From Sinorhizobium americanum (GTDB taxonomy: Bacteria; Pseudomonadota; Alphaproteobacteria; Rhizobiales; Rhizobiaceae), in contig NZ_LNQC01000039.1 in the NCBI RefSeq assembly GCF_001651855.1, positions 53,950 through 117,949 on the forward strand: 64,000 bases of DNA, written 5' to 3'. The position numbers were made by a program, and so were the translations under genes. Under the pieces are notes generated by a model. The model was not told the DNA's origin, ran no database searches, and saw nothing but the letters and a program-made list of their open reading frames with translations. Below are positions 17,531-27,077 of the stretch, one piece after another (the stretch's first letter is position 1; the number at the start of each line of letters is the position of its first letter).

Positions 17531-18463
17531 ATGCGCGACCAGATCAGAGGCCTGCATCACGTAACGTCAATGGCGGACGACGCCCGTACCAACAACCACT
17601 TCTTCACGAACACGCTTGGCTTGCGCCGCGTCAAGAAGACGGTGAACTTCGATTCGCCGGACGTTTATCATCTCTATTACGGCGACAGGGCCGGGACGCC
17701 CGGTACGGTGATGACCTATTTTCCCTTTCCGCAGATGCCGCGCGGCCGCGCCGGAACGGGGGAGGTCGGAACGACTGTCTTCTCCGTGCCGAAAGAGTCT
17801 TTCGGTTTCTGGCAGGAGCGCTTGACGCAACTCGGCGTCACCGGACTTAAGGCGGAGGAAGCCTTTGGCGAACGGCGCTTGAATTTCGCCGGACCGGACG
17901 GCGACGGCTTTGCTCTCGTCGAGGTCGAGAACGATCCGCGCACGCCCTGGACGGAAGGCGGAATTGCCGAGGACCATGCGATCCGCGGCTTCCACTCGGT
18001 TTCCATGCGGCTGCGTGACGAGGGCGCGACCGCGGAATTGCTGAAGTTCATGGGCTATGAGGAACTCGACCGCAAGAATGGCGTCACGCGGCTGATCGTG
18101 CCGGGCGGCAACGGTGCGACCCTCGTCGACCTCGAGACATTGCCGAACATCAACCGCGCCGCGCAGGGGGCCGGCTCTGTACACCACGTCGCCTTCGCCG
18201 TCGACAATCGCGAGAAGCAATTGGAAGTGCGCAAGGCGCTGATGGATACCGGTTATCATGTAACGCCGGTCATCGACCGCGACTATTTCTGGGCGATCTA
18301 TTTCCGCACCCCAGGCGGCGTGCTGTTCGAGATCGCCACCAACGAACCGGGCTTCGCCCGCGACGAGGAGATCGACCATCTCGGCGAGGCGCTGAAACTG
18401 CCGCAGCAGCACAAGCATCTGCGAGCGATCCTCGAGAGCCACTTGCAGAAGCTCGATGGATAA
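17531..18463 (+). CDS. VOC-family ring-cleaving dioxygenase (MhqO/LinE-like)
   Basis: 310 residues, two vicinal-oxygen-chelate modules (about 5-130 and 150-285). Candidate metal ligands are the histidine in GLHHVTSM, the histidine in VHHVAFAV and the glutamate in LFEIATN. The length and the PGGVLFEIA ending match the hydroquinone/catechol ring-cleaving group (MhqO, LinE) rather than short glyoxalases. A probable carboxylesterase gene follows about 110 bases downstream, the same pairing as mhqO-mhqD of the quinone-stress response in Bacillus. The role is therefore probably detoxification of quinones or hydroquinones in the cytoplasm; the substrate is inferred. Confidence 0.82.
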   Translation: MRDQIRGLHHVTSMADDARTNNHFFTNTLGLRRVKKTVNFDSPDVYHLYYGDRAGTPGTVMTYFPFPQMPRGRAGTGEVGTTVFSVPKESFGFWQERLTQLGVTGLKAEEAFGERRLNFAGPDGDGFALVEVENDPRTPWTEGGIAEDHAIRGFHSVSMRLRDEGATAELLKFMGYEELDRKNGVTRLIVPGGNGATLVDLETLPNINRAAQGAGSVHHVAFAVDNREKQLEVRKALMDTGYHVTPVIDRDYFWAIYFRTPGGVLFEIATNEPGFARDEEIDHLGEALKLPQQHKHLRAILESHLQKLDG

Positions 18464-18574
18464 GTCGCCTATGACGGTCCGCTCCTCCTTCGTGCCCATT
18501 GGAGGAGGGCGGGCGCTCCTAAAGCCGTGTGGCAACAAATGCCCGCTAATCCATTAGTAGAAAAGGAGAATTCA

Positions 18575-19177
18575 ATGGCCGACCATGGCTATGTCCATAA
18601 GCTGAAAGCCGGCAGACCCGGCAGTCCAATCCTCTTCGTTCTGCATGGTACAGGCGGCGACGAGAACCAGTTCTTCGGTTTCGGCGCCGAGCTACTGCCG
18701 GATGCAACCATCGTCTCGCCGCGCGGCGACGTCTCCGAACATGGTGCCGCGCGCTTCTTCAGGCGCACGGGCGAGGGCGTCTATGACATGGCGGACCTGG
18801 CGCGCGCCACGGGGAAGATGGCGAACTTCGTGAAGACGCTTGCCGCTGAGCATGAAGCTTCGGAAATCATCGGCCTCGGCTATTCGAACGGCGCCAATAT
18901 CCTCGCCAATGTGCTGATCGAAGAAGGCGTTTTCGACAAGGCGGTGCTCATGCATCCGCTGATCCCGTTCCGGCCGAAGGATAATCCTGGGCTGCCGGGC
19001 CGGAAGATTCTCGTCACCGCCGGCGAACGCGATCCGATCTGCCCGCCGCCGCTGACCCAAGCGCTCGCGGACTATTTCAAGGCGCAGAAGGCGGAATTAG
19101 ACCTCGAATGGCATTCCGGCGGACACGACATCCGCCAGGACGAGGTTGCGGCGATCGGTCGGTTTCTTAGGAAGTAG
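18575..19177 (+). CDS. Alpha/beta hydrolase (carboxylesterase/phospholipase family, MhqD-like)
   Basis: 200 residues. The fold shows an oxyanion-type LHGTGGDE (about 24-31), the nucleophile elbow GYSNGAN (about 105-111), the acid in ERDPICP and the catalytic histidine in GGHDI. It belongs to the small carboxylesterase family used with ring-cleavage dioxygenases such as MhqD. ATG 18575 is chosen because AAGGAG lies 6 bases upstream; the frame is open to 18527 but without a ribosome site. Probably cotranscribed with the preceding dioxygenase gene, although a 111-base gap leaves room for its own promoter. Confidence 0.82.
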   Translation: MADHGYVHKLKAGRPGSPILFVLHGTGGDENQFFGFGAELLPDATIVSPRGDVSEHGAARFFRRTGEGVYDMADLARATGKMANFVKTLAAEHEASEIIGLGYSNGANILANVLIEEGVFDKAVLMHPLIPFRPKDNPGLPGRKILVTAGERDPICPPPLTQALADYFKAQKAELDLEWHSGGHDIRQDEVAAIGRFLRK

Positions 19178-19209
19178 GTACTGTCACCGTCTTGATAACC
19201 GATGCTCGG

Positions 19210-19233
19210 TGAACTAAGTTCAGTGAACTAAGT
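19210..19233. promoter_or_regulatory. Candidate operator of the toxin-antitoxin operon
   Basis: TGAACT-A-AGTTCA (19210-19222) is a perfect 13-bp palindrome, and the half-site recurs in the direct repeat GTGAACTAAGT (19209-19219 and 19223-19233), 14 bases apart. The repeats end 21 bases before the GTG start of the antitoxin gene. Autorepression by an antitoxin-toxin complex on such repeats is usual for these operons; binding here is inferred. Confidence 0.55.
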
Positions 19234-19254
19234 CCGCATCCACGGAGATCATCG

Positions 19255-19494
19255 GTGGAAACAATCAACATCCACGAGGCGAAGACGCACCTCTCGCGGC
19301 TGATCGAGAAAGCTGCGCGGGGAGAGTCCTTCATTATCGCCAAAGCGGGAAAACCCATGGTGAAGGTCATTCCATTCGACCAGCCATCCGAAGTCGCGCA
19401 GCGTCGGCTGGGCTTCTTGGTCGGCCAGATCGTCGTCCCGGACGACTTCGATCAGATGGGCAGCGCCGAAATCGAAGAGCTTTTTGGCGCATGA
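19255..19494 (+). CDS. Type II antitoxin, Phd/YefM-like
   Basis: 79 residues starting at GTG 19255, with GGAG 8 bases upstream. The first 50 residues (INIHEAKTHLSRLIEKAARGE, shortened here to its start INIHEAKTHLSRL) form the Phd/YefM DNA-binding fold. The C-terminal tail (DDFDQMGSAEIEELF) is acidic, as expected for the toxin-neutralising segment. Its stop overlaps the start of the PIN toxin gene by 4 bases (ATGA). It should bind both the toxin and its own promoter, probably the repeats at 19210-19233. Confidence 0.88.
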   Translation: METINIHEAKTHLSRLIEKAARGESFIIAKAGKPMVKVIPFDQPSEVAQRRLGFLVGQIVVPDDFDQMGSAEIEELFGA

Positions 19495-19877
19495 ACATTC
19501 TCCTGGATACGCACATTCTTCTCTGGGCGGCTGGCAGCCCTGGCCGCCTGTCAAGGGAGGCCCTCGCGCTTATCGAGGATCGCGAAAACGCGCTCTATTT
19601 CAGTGCTGCGAGCCTGTGGGAAATCGCCATCAAACGGAGTCTCGGTCGGGCGGATTTCGAAGCCGATCCCCGGCTGCTCCGTCGCGGCCTGTCGGATAAC
19701 GGCTATACGGAACTACCGGTGACCGGCATCCATGCTGGAGCACTCGATCAGCTTCCGCCGATCCACAAGGACCCCTTCGACCGCATTCTCGTCGCCCAAT
19801 CGCTTGTAGAAGGCTTGGCGCTGGTTACCACCGACGAAATGATCGGCCGCTATCCCGGTCCCATTCGTCTCGTTTGA
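19491..19877 (+). CDS. PIN-domain toxin (VapC-type ribonuclease)
   Basis: 128 residues, a complete PIN domain. Acidic metal-binding residues are visible: D7 in LLDTH, the glutamate of SLWEIAIK (about residue 44), the aspartate of DPFDR (about 94-97) and the TTDE near residue 112. VapC-type enzymes cut specific tRNA or rRNA sites and halt translation when free of antitoxin. The gene is translationally coupled to the antitoxin. Its end is 3 bases from the end of a convergent permease gene, leaving no separate terminator. The target RNA cannot be deduced. Confidence 0.88.
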   Translation: MNILLDTHILLWAAGSPGRLSREALALIEDRENALYFSAASLWEIAIKRSLGRADFEADPRLLRRGLSDNGYTELPVTGIHAGALDQLPPIHKDPFDRILVAQSLVEGLALVTTDEMIGRYPGPIRLV

Positions 19878-19880
19878 CCC

Positions 19881-20993
19881 TCACTCCAGTCGGCGGCGGA
19901 AGAGCCAGGCGGCGGAAGAAAGCGTGACGACGGCGATCAGGCACAGCGGCCAGGTCTGGTGCACCACCTCGGCGAGCGGAATATCCTTGAGGAAGACGCC
20001 CTTCACGATGACCAGGAAATAGCGCAGCGGATTGATCAGCGTCACCGGCTGCAGCCAGCTCGGCATGTTCTCGATCGGCGTCGCAAAGCCCGACAGCAGC
20101 ATGGCCGGCACCATGAACAGGAAGGCCCCGAGGATCGCCTGCTGCTGGGTCATCGACAGTGCCGAGATGAAGAGGCCGAGTCCGACCACCGCGGCGAGAT
20201 AAAAGATCGCACTTCCGTAAAGCAGCAGCAGCGAGCCGCGCAGCGGCACGCCGAAGACGAAGACAGCGGCAAGAATATAGATGGTGATGTGGAAGAGCCC
20301 AATCATCATCGGCGGGATGAGCTTGCCGATCAGGATTTCGTGCGTTCGTAACGGCGAGACGATCAATTGGTCGAAGGTGCCGAGTTCCCGCTCTCGGGCG
20401 ACCGACAGCGCAGTGACGATGAGGCCGATCAGGAGAGCGATGCTCGCAACCAGATTGGGCACCATGAACCATTGAAAGGTGAGATTGGGATTGAACCAGT
20501 TGCGTGCCTCGACCCTGATCGCCTCGGAGGCGGCGCGTTTGCCGGCTGGGGTCTCGGCGGACAGCGCACCGACGATGCGGCTCAGATAGCCCGACACGAT
20601 CTGCGAGGCGTTGGAGCGCCGGCCGTCGAGGATCATCTGCACTTCGGCGGGCTTTCCCGCCTCGATATCGCGGGAAAAGGTGGGGCCGATTTCCAGAGCG
20701 GCCAGCACACGCTGGTTATCGATCGCGGCGCGGATCTCAGCTGGGCGATCGGCGAGCCGGATCGAACGGAAGGTCGGCGAGCCGCCGATCTGCTGCACGA
20801 GCTCCTGGCTCCAGTGGCCGTTGTCGCGGTTCAACACCATGAGGTCGACATTCTTCACTTCGAGCGTCGCGGCGTAGGAGAAGACGAGCAATTGGATGAT
20901 CGGCGGACCGATCAGGATCGTGCGGCCTTTCGGATCCCGCAGCACGGCCAGCAGTTCCTTGACGATCAGCGCCTTCAGTCGACCCCACCACAT
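19881..20993 (-). CDS. ABC-2 family permease (YbhR-like), second of pair
   Basis: 370 residues. One N-terminal membrane helix (about 26-45), a large extracytoplasmic domain (about 46-175) and five or six helices at the C-terminus, the layout of ABC-2 permeases such as YbhR/YhhJ. The gene starts directly after the stop of the paired permease gene (20994). It is the last gene of a leftward operon of TetR regulator, membrane-fusion protein, double ATPase and two permeases, equivalent to E. coli ybiH-ybhGFSR, which exports toxic organic compounds. No ribosome site is obvious, so coupled translation is likely. Confidence 0.87.
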   Translation of the reverse strand: MWWGRLKALIVKELLAVLRDPKGRTILIGPPIIQLLVFSYAATLEVKNVDLMVLNRDNGHWSQELVQQIGGSPTFRSIRLADRPAEIRAAIDNQRVLAALEIGPTFSRDIEAGKPAEVQMILDGRRSNASQIVSGYLSRIVGALSAETPAGKRAASEAIRVEARNWFNPNLTFQWFMVPNLVASIALLIGLIVTALSVARERELGTFDQLIVSPLRTHEILIGKLIPPMMIGLFHITIYILAAVFVFGVPLRGSLLLLYGSAIFYLAAVVGLGLFISALSMTQQQAILGAFLFMVPAMLLSGFATPIENMPSWLQPVTLINPLRYFLVIVKGVFLKDIPLAEVVHQTWPLCLIAVVTLSSAAWLFRRRLE

Positions 20994-22145
20994 CTATCCG
21001 ATCCTCTTTCTGGTGCTGCGCGCAGCGAGCGCGAAGAAGACGCAGCCAATCAGGAACATCACCGCGATCGCCCGGGCGAACATCGGCCAGATGTCGCCGG
21101 CGAGAAACACCGTCTGCAGGCTGGGGATGAGGTAGCGTGCCGGCACGACGTAGGTGATCCACTGGATGGCGGTCGGCATCGAGTTGATCTCGAACAGGAA
21201 GCCGGACAACAGGAAAGCCGGCAGGAATGCGGTGATCAGTGCGAGCTGCGAGGCCAGAAACTGGTTCTTGGTCACGGCAGAGATCACCAGACCCTGCCCG
21301 AGTGCCGGCATCAAAAATACCGCCGAGAGCGCGTAAAGCGCGATGGTCGACCCCCGGAACGGGACTCCAAAGAGGAAGACGGCGAGAAGAACGCAGAGCG
21401 TCATCGAGGTGAGGCCGAGAATGAAGTAGGGCAGCAGCTTGCCGGCGAGCAGTTCGGCGGCCGAGACAGGGGTGGCCATCATCGCCTCCATCGTGCCTCG
21501 CTCCCATTCGCGGGCGACCACAAGCGAGGTGAGCAGCGTGCCGACGAGCGTCATGACGATGGCGATCGAGCCGGGGACGAGGAAGTTGCGGCTCGTCAGT
21601 TCCGGATTGAACCAGAAGCGCTGTTCGGCGGCGATCGCCGGCACGTGGCCCTGGCCCTCGCTCGCAAGTTGCCGCTCCCAATTGGCGACCGTTCCTTGCG
21701 CATAGTTCTGCACGAAGTTCGCCGTGTTCGGATCGGACCCGTCGACGATTACCTGGACGGCAGGATTTCGTCCCGCCGCATGGTCAGCCGCAAAGCGTGC
21801 CGGGATGACGACGATGCCGCGAACCCGTCCGAGGACAAGATCATCCCCGAATTCGCGGCGGTCCCGGCCATTGACGACGGCGAAATAGCGAGACGCCTGA
21901 AAGCTCGCCGCGAGATCGCGCGTCAGCGGCGTCGCCTCCTCGACGACAAGCCCGATCCTGGTCTGCGTGGTGTCGAGCGACACGCCATAGCCGAACAGGA
22001 AGAGCAGGATCAGCGGCAGCACGAAGGCGATCAGGATGCTGCTCGGATCGCGCACCACCTGATAGGTTTCCTTGCGTACGAGGGCGGCAAAGCGCCTGGC
22101 GCGGCCCGAGCCTTCGCGCTCCTGTTTTTTCACCCTGGCGCTCAT
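20994..22145 (-). CDS. ABC-2 family permease (YbhS-like), first of pair
   Basis: 383 residues with the same topology as its neighbour: a helix near residues 38-55, an extracytoplasmic domain, then about five helices from residue 190 on, including the EWERGTMEAM segment common to drug-efflux ABC-2 permeases. ATG 22145 overlaps the stop of the ATPase gene (ATGA), so the start is well fixed. The two permeases probably form a heterodimer powered by the double-ATPase subunit, with the HlyD-like protein bridging the periplasm. Confidence 0.87.
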   Translation of the reverse strand: MSARVKKQEREGSGRARRFAALVRKETYQVVRDPSSILIAFVLPLILLFLFGYGVSLDTTQTRIGLVVEEATPLTRDLAASFQASRYFAVVNGRDRREFGDDLVLGRVRGIVVIPARFAADHAAGRNPAVQVIVDGSDPNTANFVQNYAQGTVANWERQLASEGQGHVPAIAAEQRFWFNPELTSRNFLVPGSIAIVMTLVGTLLTSLVVAREWERGTMEAMMATPVSAAELLAGKLLPYFILGLTSMTLCVLLAVFLFGVPFRGSTIALYALSAVFLMPALGQGLVISAVTKNQFLASQLALITAFLPAFLLSGFLFEINSMPTAIQWITYVVPARYLIPSLQTVFLAGDIWPMFARAIAVMFLIGCVFFALAARSTRKRIG

Positions 22146-23890
22146 GCTGCCTCCTTCGCCTCCGAACCCTGCACGAGGGCGATAAAGGCGTCTTCCATGG
22201 TCGGATCCGGCAGGTCCTTGCCGGCGACGCGCGCTTTCATCTCGTCCGGGGAGCCGAGTGCGATCGACCGGCCGCGATAGATGAGCGAGATGCGGTCGCA
22301 ATATTCGGCCTCGTCCATGAAATGGGTGGTGACGAGGACGGTTACGCCCTTTTCGACAAGGCCGTTGATATGGGTCCAGAATTCGCGCCGGGTGATCGGA
22401 TCGACACCGGAGGTCGGTTCGTCGAGAAAGAGCACCTCCGGCTCGTGCAAGACGGCACAGGCGAGCGCCAGCCGCTGCTTTAGGCCGAGCGGCAGATCCT
22501 TCGCCGACATGTCGTGAATGCCGCGGAAATCGAAGATCTCGGTCATCAGGTCGATCCGCTCGCGCTTCCTCAAGCCGGAGAGACCGTAGACGCCGGCAAA
22601 GAAATTCAGGTTCTGCAGAACGCTGAGGTCGCCGTAGAGCGAGAACTTCTGGGCCATATAGCCGAGCCGGTTGCGCGCCTCGGCGGCGTCGCGCCGGAGA
22701 TCGAAGCCCGCGACCCGGCCCTCGCCGGCGGTGGGTTTCAAGAGCCCGCAAAGCATCTTGAAGGTGGTCGACTTGCCGGCGCCGTTGGGACCAAGCAGGC
22801 CGAAAATCTCGCCGCGCGGGATGTCGAAGGTGATGTTGTCGGCGGCGGTGAAATCGCCGAAACGCTTCGTCAGCCCGCGCGCCTCGATCACCGGTCGACC
22901 GCCATCGGCAGTAAACGGCCGCTGCGTCTCCGCAAGTTGCGACCGTCCACCGGGACCGCCGCCGAGCATGTCGACGAAGGCATCCTCGAATCGCGGCTGC
23001 GCGGCTGCGGCGCGAGGGGACGATGCCTCGTCAAACGAGGGAGGGGTGAGCCCTGGCTTCATCACCAGGCGTATGGCTTCGCCCTGAATGACGCCGTCGA
23101 CGACGCCCTCCTGGTCCAGCAGGCGTGACAGTCTTTCGCGCCGTCGCCCGACCGTGCCGGAGAGGCGGAAGACTCGATTTTCGACGCGCCCGGTCATCTC
23201 GTGCGGGGAACCGGAAAACAGCAGCCTTCCCTGGTTGAGCAGGAGGACATGATCGCAGGCTTCCGCTTCGTCGAGATAGGCCGTCGACCAGAGAACGCCG
23301 ATGCCTTCCGCCGTCAGGTTCTCGACCATCTTCCAGAGGTCGCGCCGCGAAATCGGATCGACGCCGACGCCGGGTTCGTCAAGCAGCAGCAGCCGCGGCT
23401 TGCGCAGAAGCGCGCAGGCAAGGCCGAGCTTCTGCTTCATGCCGCCGGAGAGCTTGCCGGCCAGACGGGTGGTGAAGGGGGCAAGATCGGTGAATTCAAG
23501 CAGCTCGGCAAAGGTCCGGCCGCGTTCGGCGAGCGGCAGGCCGCGCAGGTCCGCATAGAGATCGAGATTTTCCTGGACCGAGAGATCCTCGTAGAGCCCG
23601 AATCGCTGCGGCATATAGCCGATCGCCGCCTGGATGCTCGCCGGATCCCTGCGCGTGTCATAGCCGAGCACTTCGACCGTACCCTGGTCGGGCAGCATCA
23701 GCCCGGTCATCAGCCGGATCAACGTCGTCTTGCCGGCGCCATCCGGACCAACGAGGCCGGTGATCCTGCCGCCCGCAATGACGCCGTCGATGGAGTCGAG
23801 GGCAGGGGGCGCCTCGCCGAACCGCTTCGAGACGGACGACAGCCGTACGAAAGGCACCGCCGCGGACGCGTTGTCGGGAGCGGATGTCAT
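22142..23890 (-). CDS. Double ABC ATPase (YbhF-like)
   Basis: 582 residues carrying two complete nucleotide-binding domains. Half one has Walker [10 protein letters not shown], signature LSGGMKQK and Walker B LLLLDEP; half two has GPNGAGKST, a degenerate signature (LPLGLKQR in place of LSGGQ) and VLFLDEP. The second domain's weak signature suggests one catalytic and one degenerate composite site. The linker (about 230-330) is variable. The gene overlaps its upstream and downstream neighbours by 4 bases each, so the operon is tightly coupled. Role: energising export through the two ABC-2 permeases. Confidence 0.9.
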   Translation of the reverse strand: MTSAPDNASAAVPFVRLSSVSKRFGEAPPALDSIDGVIAGGRITGLVGPDGAGKTTLIRLMTGLMLPDQGTVEVLGYDTRRDPASIQAAIGYMPQRFGLYEDLSVQENLDLYADLRGLPLAERGRTFAELLEFTDLAPFTTRLAGKLSGGMKQKLGLACALLRKPRLLLLDEPGVGVDPISRRDLWKMVENLTAEGIGVLWSTAYLDEAEACDHVLLLNQGRLLFSGSPHEMTGRVENRVFRLSGTVGRRRERLSRLLDQEGVVDGVIQGEAIRLVMKPGLTPPSFDEASSPRAAAAQPRFEDAFVDMLGGGPGGRSQLAETQRPFTADGGRPVIEARGLTKRFGDFTAADNITFDIPRGEIFGLLGPNGAGKSTTFKMLCGLLKPTAGEGRVAGFDLRRDAAEARNRLGYMAQKFSLYGDLSVLQNLNFFAGVYGLSGLRKRERIDLMTEIFDFRGIHDMSAKDLPLGLKQRLALACAVLHEPEVLFLDEPTSGVDPITRREFWTHINGLVEKGVTVLVTTHFMDEAEYCDRISLIYRGRSIALGSPDEMKARVAGKDLPDPTMEDAFIALVQGSEAKEAA

Positions 23891-24891
23891 GACCCGGCCT
23901 CCGGGCCCGGCAGACGCACGGTCACCGGCATGCCCTGGCGCAGGTCGGTGCCCGGCTTGTCGACGACGATCCTCAGTCGATAGACGAGATCGGTTCTAAG
24001 CTCGGGCGTTTCCACCGACTTCGGCGTGAATTCCGCCACCGGCGAAATGAAGCCGATCGTCCCCTCATAGCCTTGCCGGGGGTTGGTGTCAGAGGTCACC
24101 ATGACCTTCATTCCCGGGTGGACGCGACCGAGATCCGGTTCGGCGACATAGGCGCGGACCCAGACGGGTTCGGTCAGAGAGAGCACATAGACCGTGTCCG
24201 ACGGCGAGACGACCGCCCCGACCTCCCGGACGCGAGAGAGGATGACGCCGGCGCTCGGCGCGACCAGCGCGACGTCCTCGAGTGCAGTGCGGGCGCTCGC
24301 GGCCTTAGCCGTTGCCGCATTCGCCTGCGCTTCGGCCGTGGCTATGTCCTCGACGCGGCTGCCCTCTTCGAGCAGGGCCAATGCCTCGCGTGCGGAGGCC
24401 GCACGGGCAGCGGCCGCGGCGCGGCTCGCAATTGCCTGGTCGAGTTCGGCCTGCGAAATCGTGCCGGCCGGCCGCAGCCGCTGCGCCCGCTGAAAGGCGA
24501 GTTCGGCGTTCTGGAGTTCGGCAAGACGCTCCTCATGGGCGGCGCGGGCCTGGGCGATCTCGGTTGGCCTGGCGCCTGCCTTGAGCTTTGCGAGCGTCGA
24601 ACGGAGCGCCTCGGCATCCGCTTCCGCGGCGTCCAGCGCCTGCTGAAACGGCTCTGCGTCCAGCCTGGCGATTACGTCGCCGGCCTTGACTGCGTCGCCC
24701 TCGTCTACCCGCAGTTCGGCAATCCGGCCGCTGACGCGGAAGCCGAGCGACACCTGGCGGATATCGACGTTGCCGTAGAGAACCGTGTTCCTGTGGTCTT
24801 CCGCCCAGCCGATCCGCGCCGGCAGATCCAGCCACCAGGCGCCGGCCGCGCCGGCCGCAAGGGCCAGGGTGATGAGTGCAATCTTCTTCAT
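23887..24891 (-). CDS. HlyD-family periplasmic adaptor (YbhG-like)
   Basis: 334 residues: an N-terminal signal anchor (about 4-20), a biotinyl-lipoyl half-motif ([18 protein letters not shown]), two long alanine-rich helices forming the hairpin (about 85-205), then the second lipoyl half and a beta-barrel (PVWVRAYV). This is the membrane-fusion protein of the adjacent ABC exporter. The hairpin may contact an outer-membrane channel not encoded here. It overlaps the regulator gene upstream and the ATPase gene downstream by 4 bases each. Confidence 0.88.
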   Translation of the reverse strand: MKKIALITLALAAGAAGAWWLDLPARIGWAEDHRNTVLYGNVDIRQVSLGFRVSGRIAELRVDEGDAVKAGDVIARLDAEPFQQALDAAEADAEALRSTLAKLKAGARPTEIAQARAAHEERLAELQNAELAFQRAQRLRPAGTISQAELDQAIASRAAAAARAASAREALALLEEGSRVEDIATAEAQANAATAKAASARTALEDVALVAPSAGVILSRVREVGAVVSPSDTVYVLSLTEPVWVRAYVAEPDLGRVHPGMKVMVTSDTNPRQGYEGTIGFISPVAEFTPKSVETPELRTDLVYRLRIVVDKPGTDLRQGMPVTVRLPGPEAGS

Positions 24892-25592
24892 GGCTGGCGG
24901 TCCTTCTCCGCACCGAGTATCGCGACAAGTTCAGCCGCGTGCCTGTGCAAGGTCTCGATCTCCTTCGGCCCGGCGGTTTCCCATTCGAGCTGCGCATAGA
25001 CTGCCGCATGCGCCATGCGGAACACGAGCACGCTGCCAACGAAGGAGAGGGTTCTGAGCCGGATGTGTTCGGAGGCCGGGTCGTCCTCGAGAATGGCGCC
25101 GATCAGCCGCCGCGCCATCTCGATCATCGGCCGCATGATGTTGCCGTAGAGGCGCGTGAAGGCTTCGGTCGGCTCCATCTGCTCGCGGATGATGAAGCGC
25201 GCCCAGCTCTCCGATTGCTTGCTCACGAAGAGAACGATCATCCTCTGAACCATCTGGGTAAGGAAGCCGCGCGCTTCGGCCGGAGTCATCGGCTGGCCCT
25301 GCTCCTCGAGTTCAGCAAGGCGCCCGTGAATCATGGCGCGCAGATCGCGGACATGATTGCCGATCAGAGCCGCGAGATGCTCGGCCGCGGCGATATAGAG
25401 CCCCTCCTTGCCGCCGAAATAATAGGGGATGGCCTGTAGGTTGACGCCCGCCGCATCGGCGAGCTTCCGCGTCGTGGCGCCGTCGAAGCCGTAGCGGCCA
25501 AAGATGTCGATCGCCGTGGCGAGAAGCTTCTCTCGCGTGGCGTCGCCGCGCTCGCCCTTGAGCTGTGTAGTGGTGTCGTAGTTTTTCATCAT
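24888..25592 (-). CDS. TetR-family regulator (CecR/YbiH-like)
   Basis: 234 residues. TetR helix-turn-helix at about 18-65 ([20 protein letters not shown]), followed by the ligand domain of the CecR/YbiH group, including the conserved segment around [13 protein letters not shown]. It is the first gene of the efflux operon it probably represses. Two ATG codons are adjacent (25592 and 25589) and no ribosome site precedes them. The best promoter puts the transcription start at the first ATG, so translation may be leaderless. The inducer is unknown. Confidence 0.88.
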   Translation of the reverse strand: MMKNYDTTTQLKGERGDATREKLLATAIDIFGRYGFDGATTRKLADAAGVNLQAIPYYFGGKEGLYIAAAEHLAALIGNHVRDLRAMIHGRLAELEEQGQPMTPAEARGFLTQMVQRMIVLFVSKQSESWARFIIREQMEPTEAFTRLYGNIMRPMIEMARRLIGAILEDDPASEHIRLRTLSFVGSVLVFRMAHAAVYAQLEWETAGPKEIETLHRHAAELVAILGAEKDRQP

Positions 25593-25598
25593 TTGCTT

Positions 25599-25640
25599 AA
25601 ATTACATCATTCAACCGACTAAGTCAATCGATCGAATGAT
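25599..25640 (-). promoter_or_regulatory. Promoter and operator of the TetR-efflux operon
   Basis: On the minus strand TTGACT (25627-25622), 17 bases, then TAATTT (25604-25599): a near-consensus promoter. The inverted repeat ATCATTC (25606-25612)/GAATGAT (25634-25640) brackets the -35 and spacer, ideal for repression. Transcription from this -10 should begin at about 25592, the A of the first ATG. Confidence 0.65.
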
Positions 25641-25742
25641 TTCGAAACGGCACGTCGGTGCGGGGGAGCCTTTGGCGCAGCTGGCGCCTCGGCCAGCCGC
25701 GGCCTAGCCAATGGAGAAGTGAGAGGTCAGGACTGTCGCAGT

Positions 25743-26915
25743 TCAGGCGACTTGCTGCACGGCGTCAAGACGCCCTTGGAACAGCGCGGCGATGAGATCC
25801 GATTGGGTGACGATACCGACGACGCGGTTTTCAGCGTCCACGATCGGCATATGGTGCAGACCCATGTCCGCCATGGGCGGCACCAGCTTGGCGATCATCG
25901 TTTCCGGCAGGGCCGATTGGACTCGGGTCGTCATGATTTCGGAAACCAGCCGAGGCGATTTCGCCGGCAGTCCAATGATATTGCCGATCCGCTCGCGAAG
26001 GCCGATCTGCAGCCGCCCGTCCACCGCCAGCGTCGTGTGCTTCATGAAGTCGGCTTGGGTAATCATGCCGACCATGCCGTCTTTTTCGGTCACCACCGGC
26101 AAGGCCTGAATTCGGTGTGCGACGAGCATTCGCCATGCTTTGCGCAGCGGCGTGTCGGGCGCAACGGTCAGCACGTCGCGGGACATGATCTCGCCACAGG
26201 TTATTTTGCCCGACCGGCGGGTGAAGGCACGAATTTGCGCCTGGTGAATGAAGCTGTCGAGCTCCTCGGGACTGATGTCGACGATCTCGCCATATTGCGC
26301 CAGCACCGCCTGGAGGTCGTCCGGAACGACACCGAGGCGCTGGCTTGGCAGCGGATCCTCGGTGCGATGGGGGTTCGGGGCAGGGGCAAGGTGCGGATAG
26401 CGGCGGCCGGTGAGATTGTTGAAGATAAGCGCCGCCGTCAGGATGACCAGCGAGTTGATCGCGACCGGGGAAAAGACGAAGGCGTAGCCCGCCTCATGGA
26501 TCACCGGGCCGCCGAGAACCGCGGTCAGGGCGACGGCGCCGCTCGGCGGGTGCAGGCAGCCAAGGAGCAGCATGACGCCGATTGCCAAGGCGACGGCGAT
26601 GGCCGCCGCCACAACAGGATTGGGGATGAGCAAGGCGCAGGTGACGCCGACCGTTGCGGAGACGACATTGCCGCCCACGATCGACCAGGGCTGGGCGAGC
26701 GGGCTCGACGGCGCGGCGAAAAGCAGCACCGCGGAGGCTCCCATCGGGGCGATGAGCAGCGGCAGGCTGGCGTCGGCCCCGACGGCAACCGTGCTGATGA
26801 ACCCTGTCGACAGGACCCCGATGAGCGCGCCGCAGGAGGCGCGCAGGCGCTCCCAGCCGCTGACCGGTACCAGCGAGGGCATCAAACGTCGAAGAAGGGC
26901 TGCGGCCTTGGACAT
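25743..26915 (-). CDS. HPP-family membrane protein with two CBS domains
   Basis: 390 residues. The N-terminal half is an HPP domain of four to five helices with the name-giving motif in GCLHPPSGAVAL (about 125-136) and the PMGASAVLLF segment. The C-terminal half has two CBS modules (about 240-300 and 320-380) that usually bind adenosine nucleotides. HPP proteins are implicated in anion (for example nitrite) transport in plastids and cyanobacteria; the bacterial HPP-CBS fusions are uncharacterised. ATG 26915 places the N-terminus properly; the frame is open to 27062 but that part does not look coding. Transcribed alone, leftward. Confidence 0.8.
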   Translation of the reverse strand: MSKAAALLRRLMPSLVPVSGWERLRASCGALIGVLSTGFISTVAVGADASLPLLIAPMGASAVLLFAAPSSPLAQPWSIVGGNVVSATVGVTCALLIPNPVVAAAIAVALAIGVMLLLGCLHPPSGAVALTAVLGGPVIHEAGYAFVFSPVAINSLVILTAALIFNNLTGRRYPHLAPAPNPHRTEDPLPSQRLGVVPDDLQAVLAQYGEIVDISPEELDSFIHQAQIRAFTRRSGKITCGEIMSRDVLTVAPDTPLRKAWRMLVAHRIQALPVVTEKDGMVGMITQADFMKHTTLAVDGRLQIGLRERIGNIIGLPAKSPRLVSEIMTTRVQSALPETMIAKLVPPMADMGLHHMPIVDAENRVVGIVTQSDLIAALFQGRLDAVQQVA

Positions 26916-27077
26916 GGATGTTCGTGCGCGATGCGGAGGGTGAAACGAGAACGAAGTGCACAGCGCAATAGCATGTGATTGCGGATTGGGCACGAAATCT
27001 GCATCCAAGAAAACGCACAGGATTAAAAAATATGCACTATGCTCAACAAATACCCGGCACAAGGAGCGGCGCCGAAT

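Noticed and set aside
20367..22280. 637-codon rightward frame opposite the ABC permease genes
   Set aside because: Antisense to two permeases with clear membrane topology; no ribosome site or motif.
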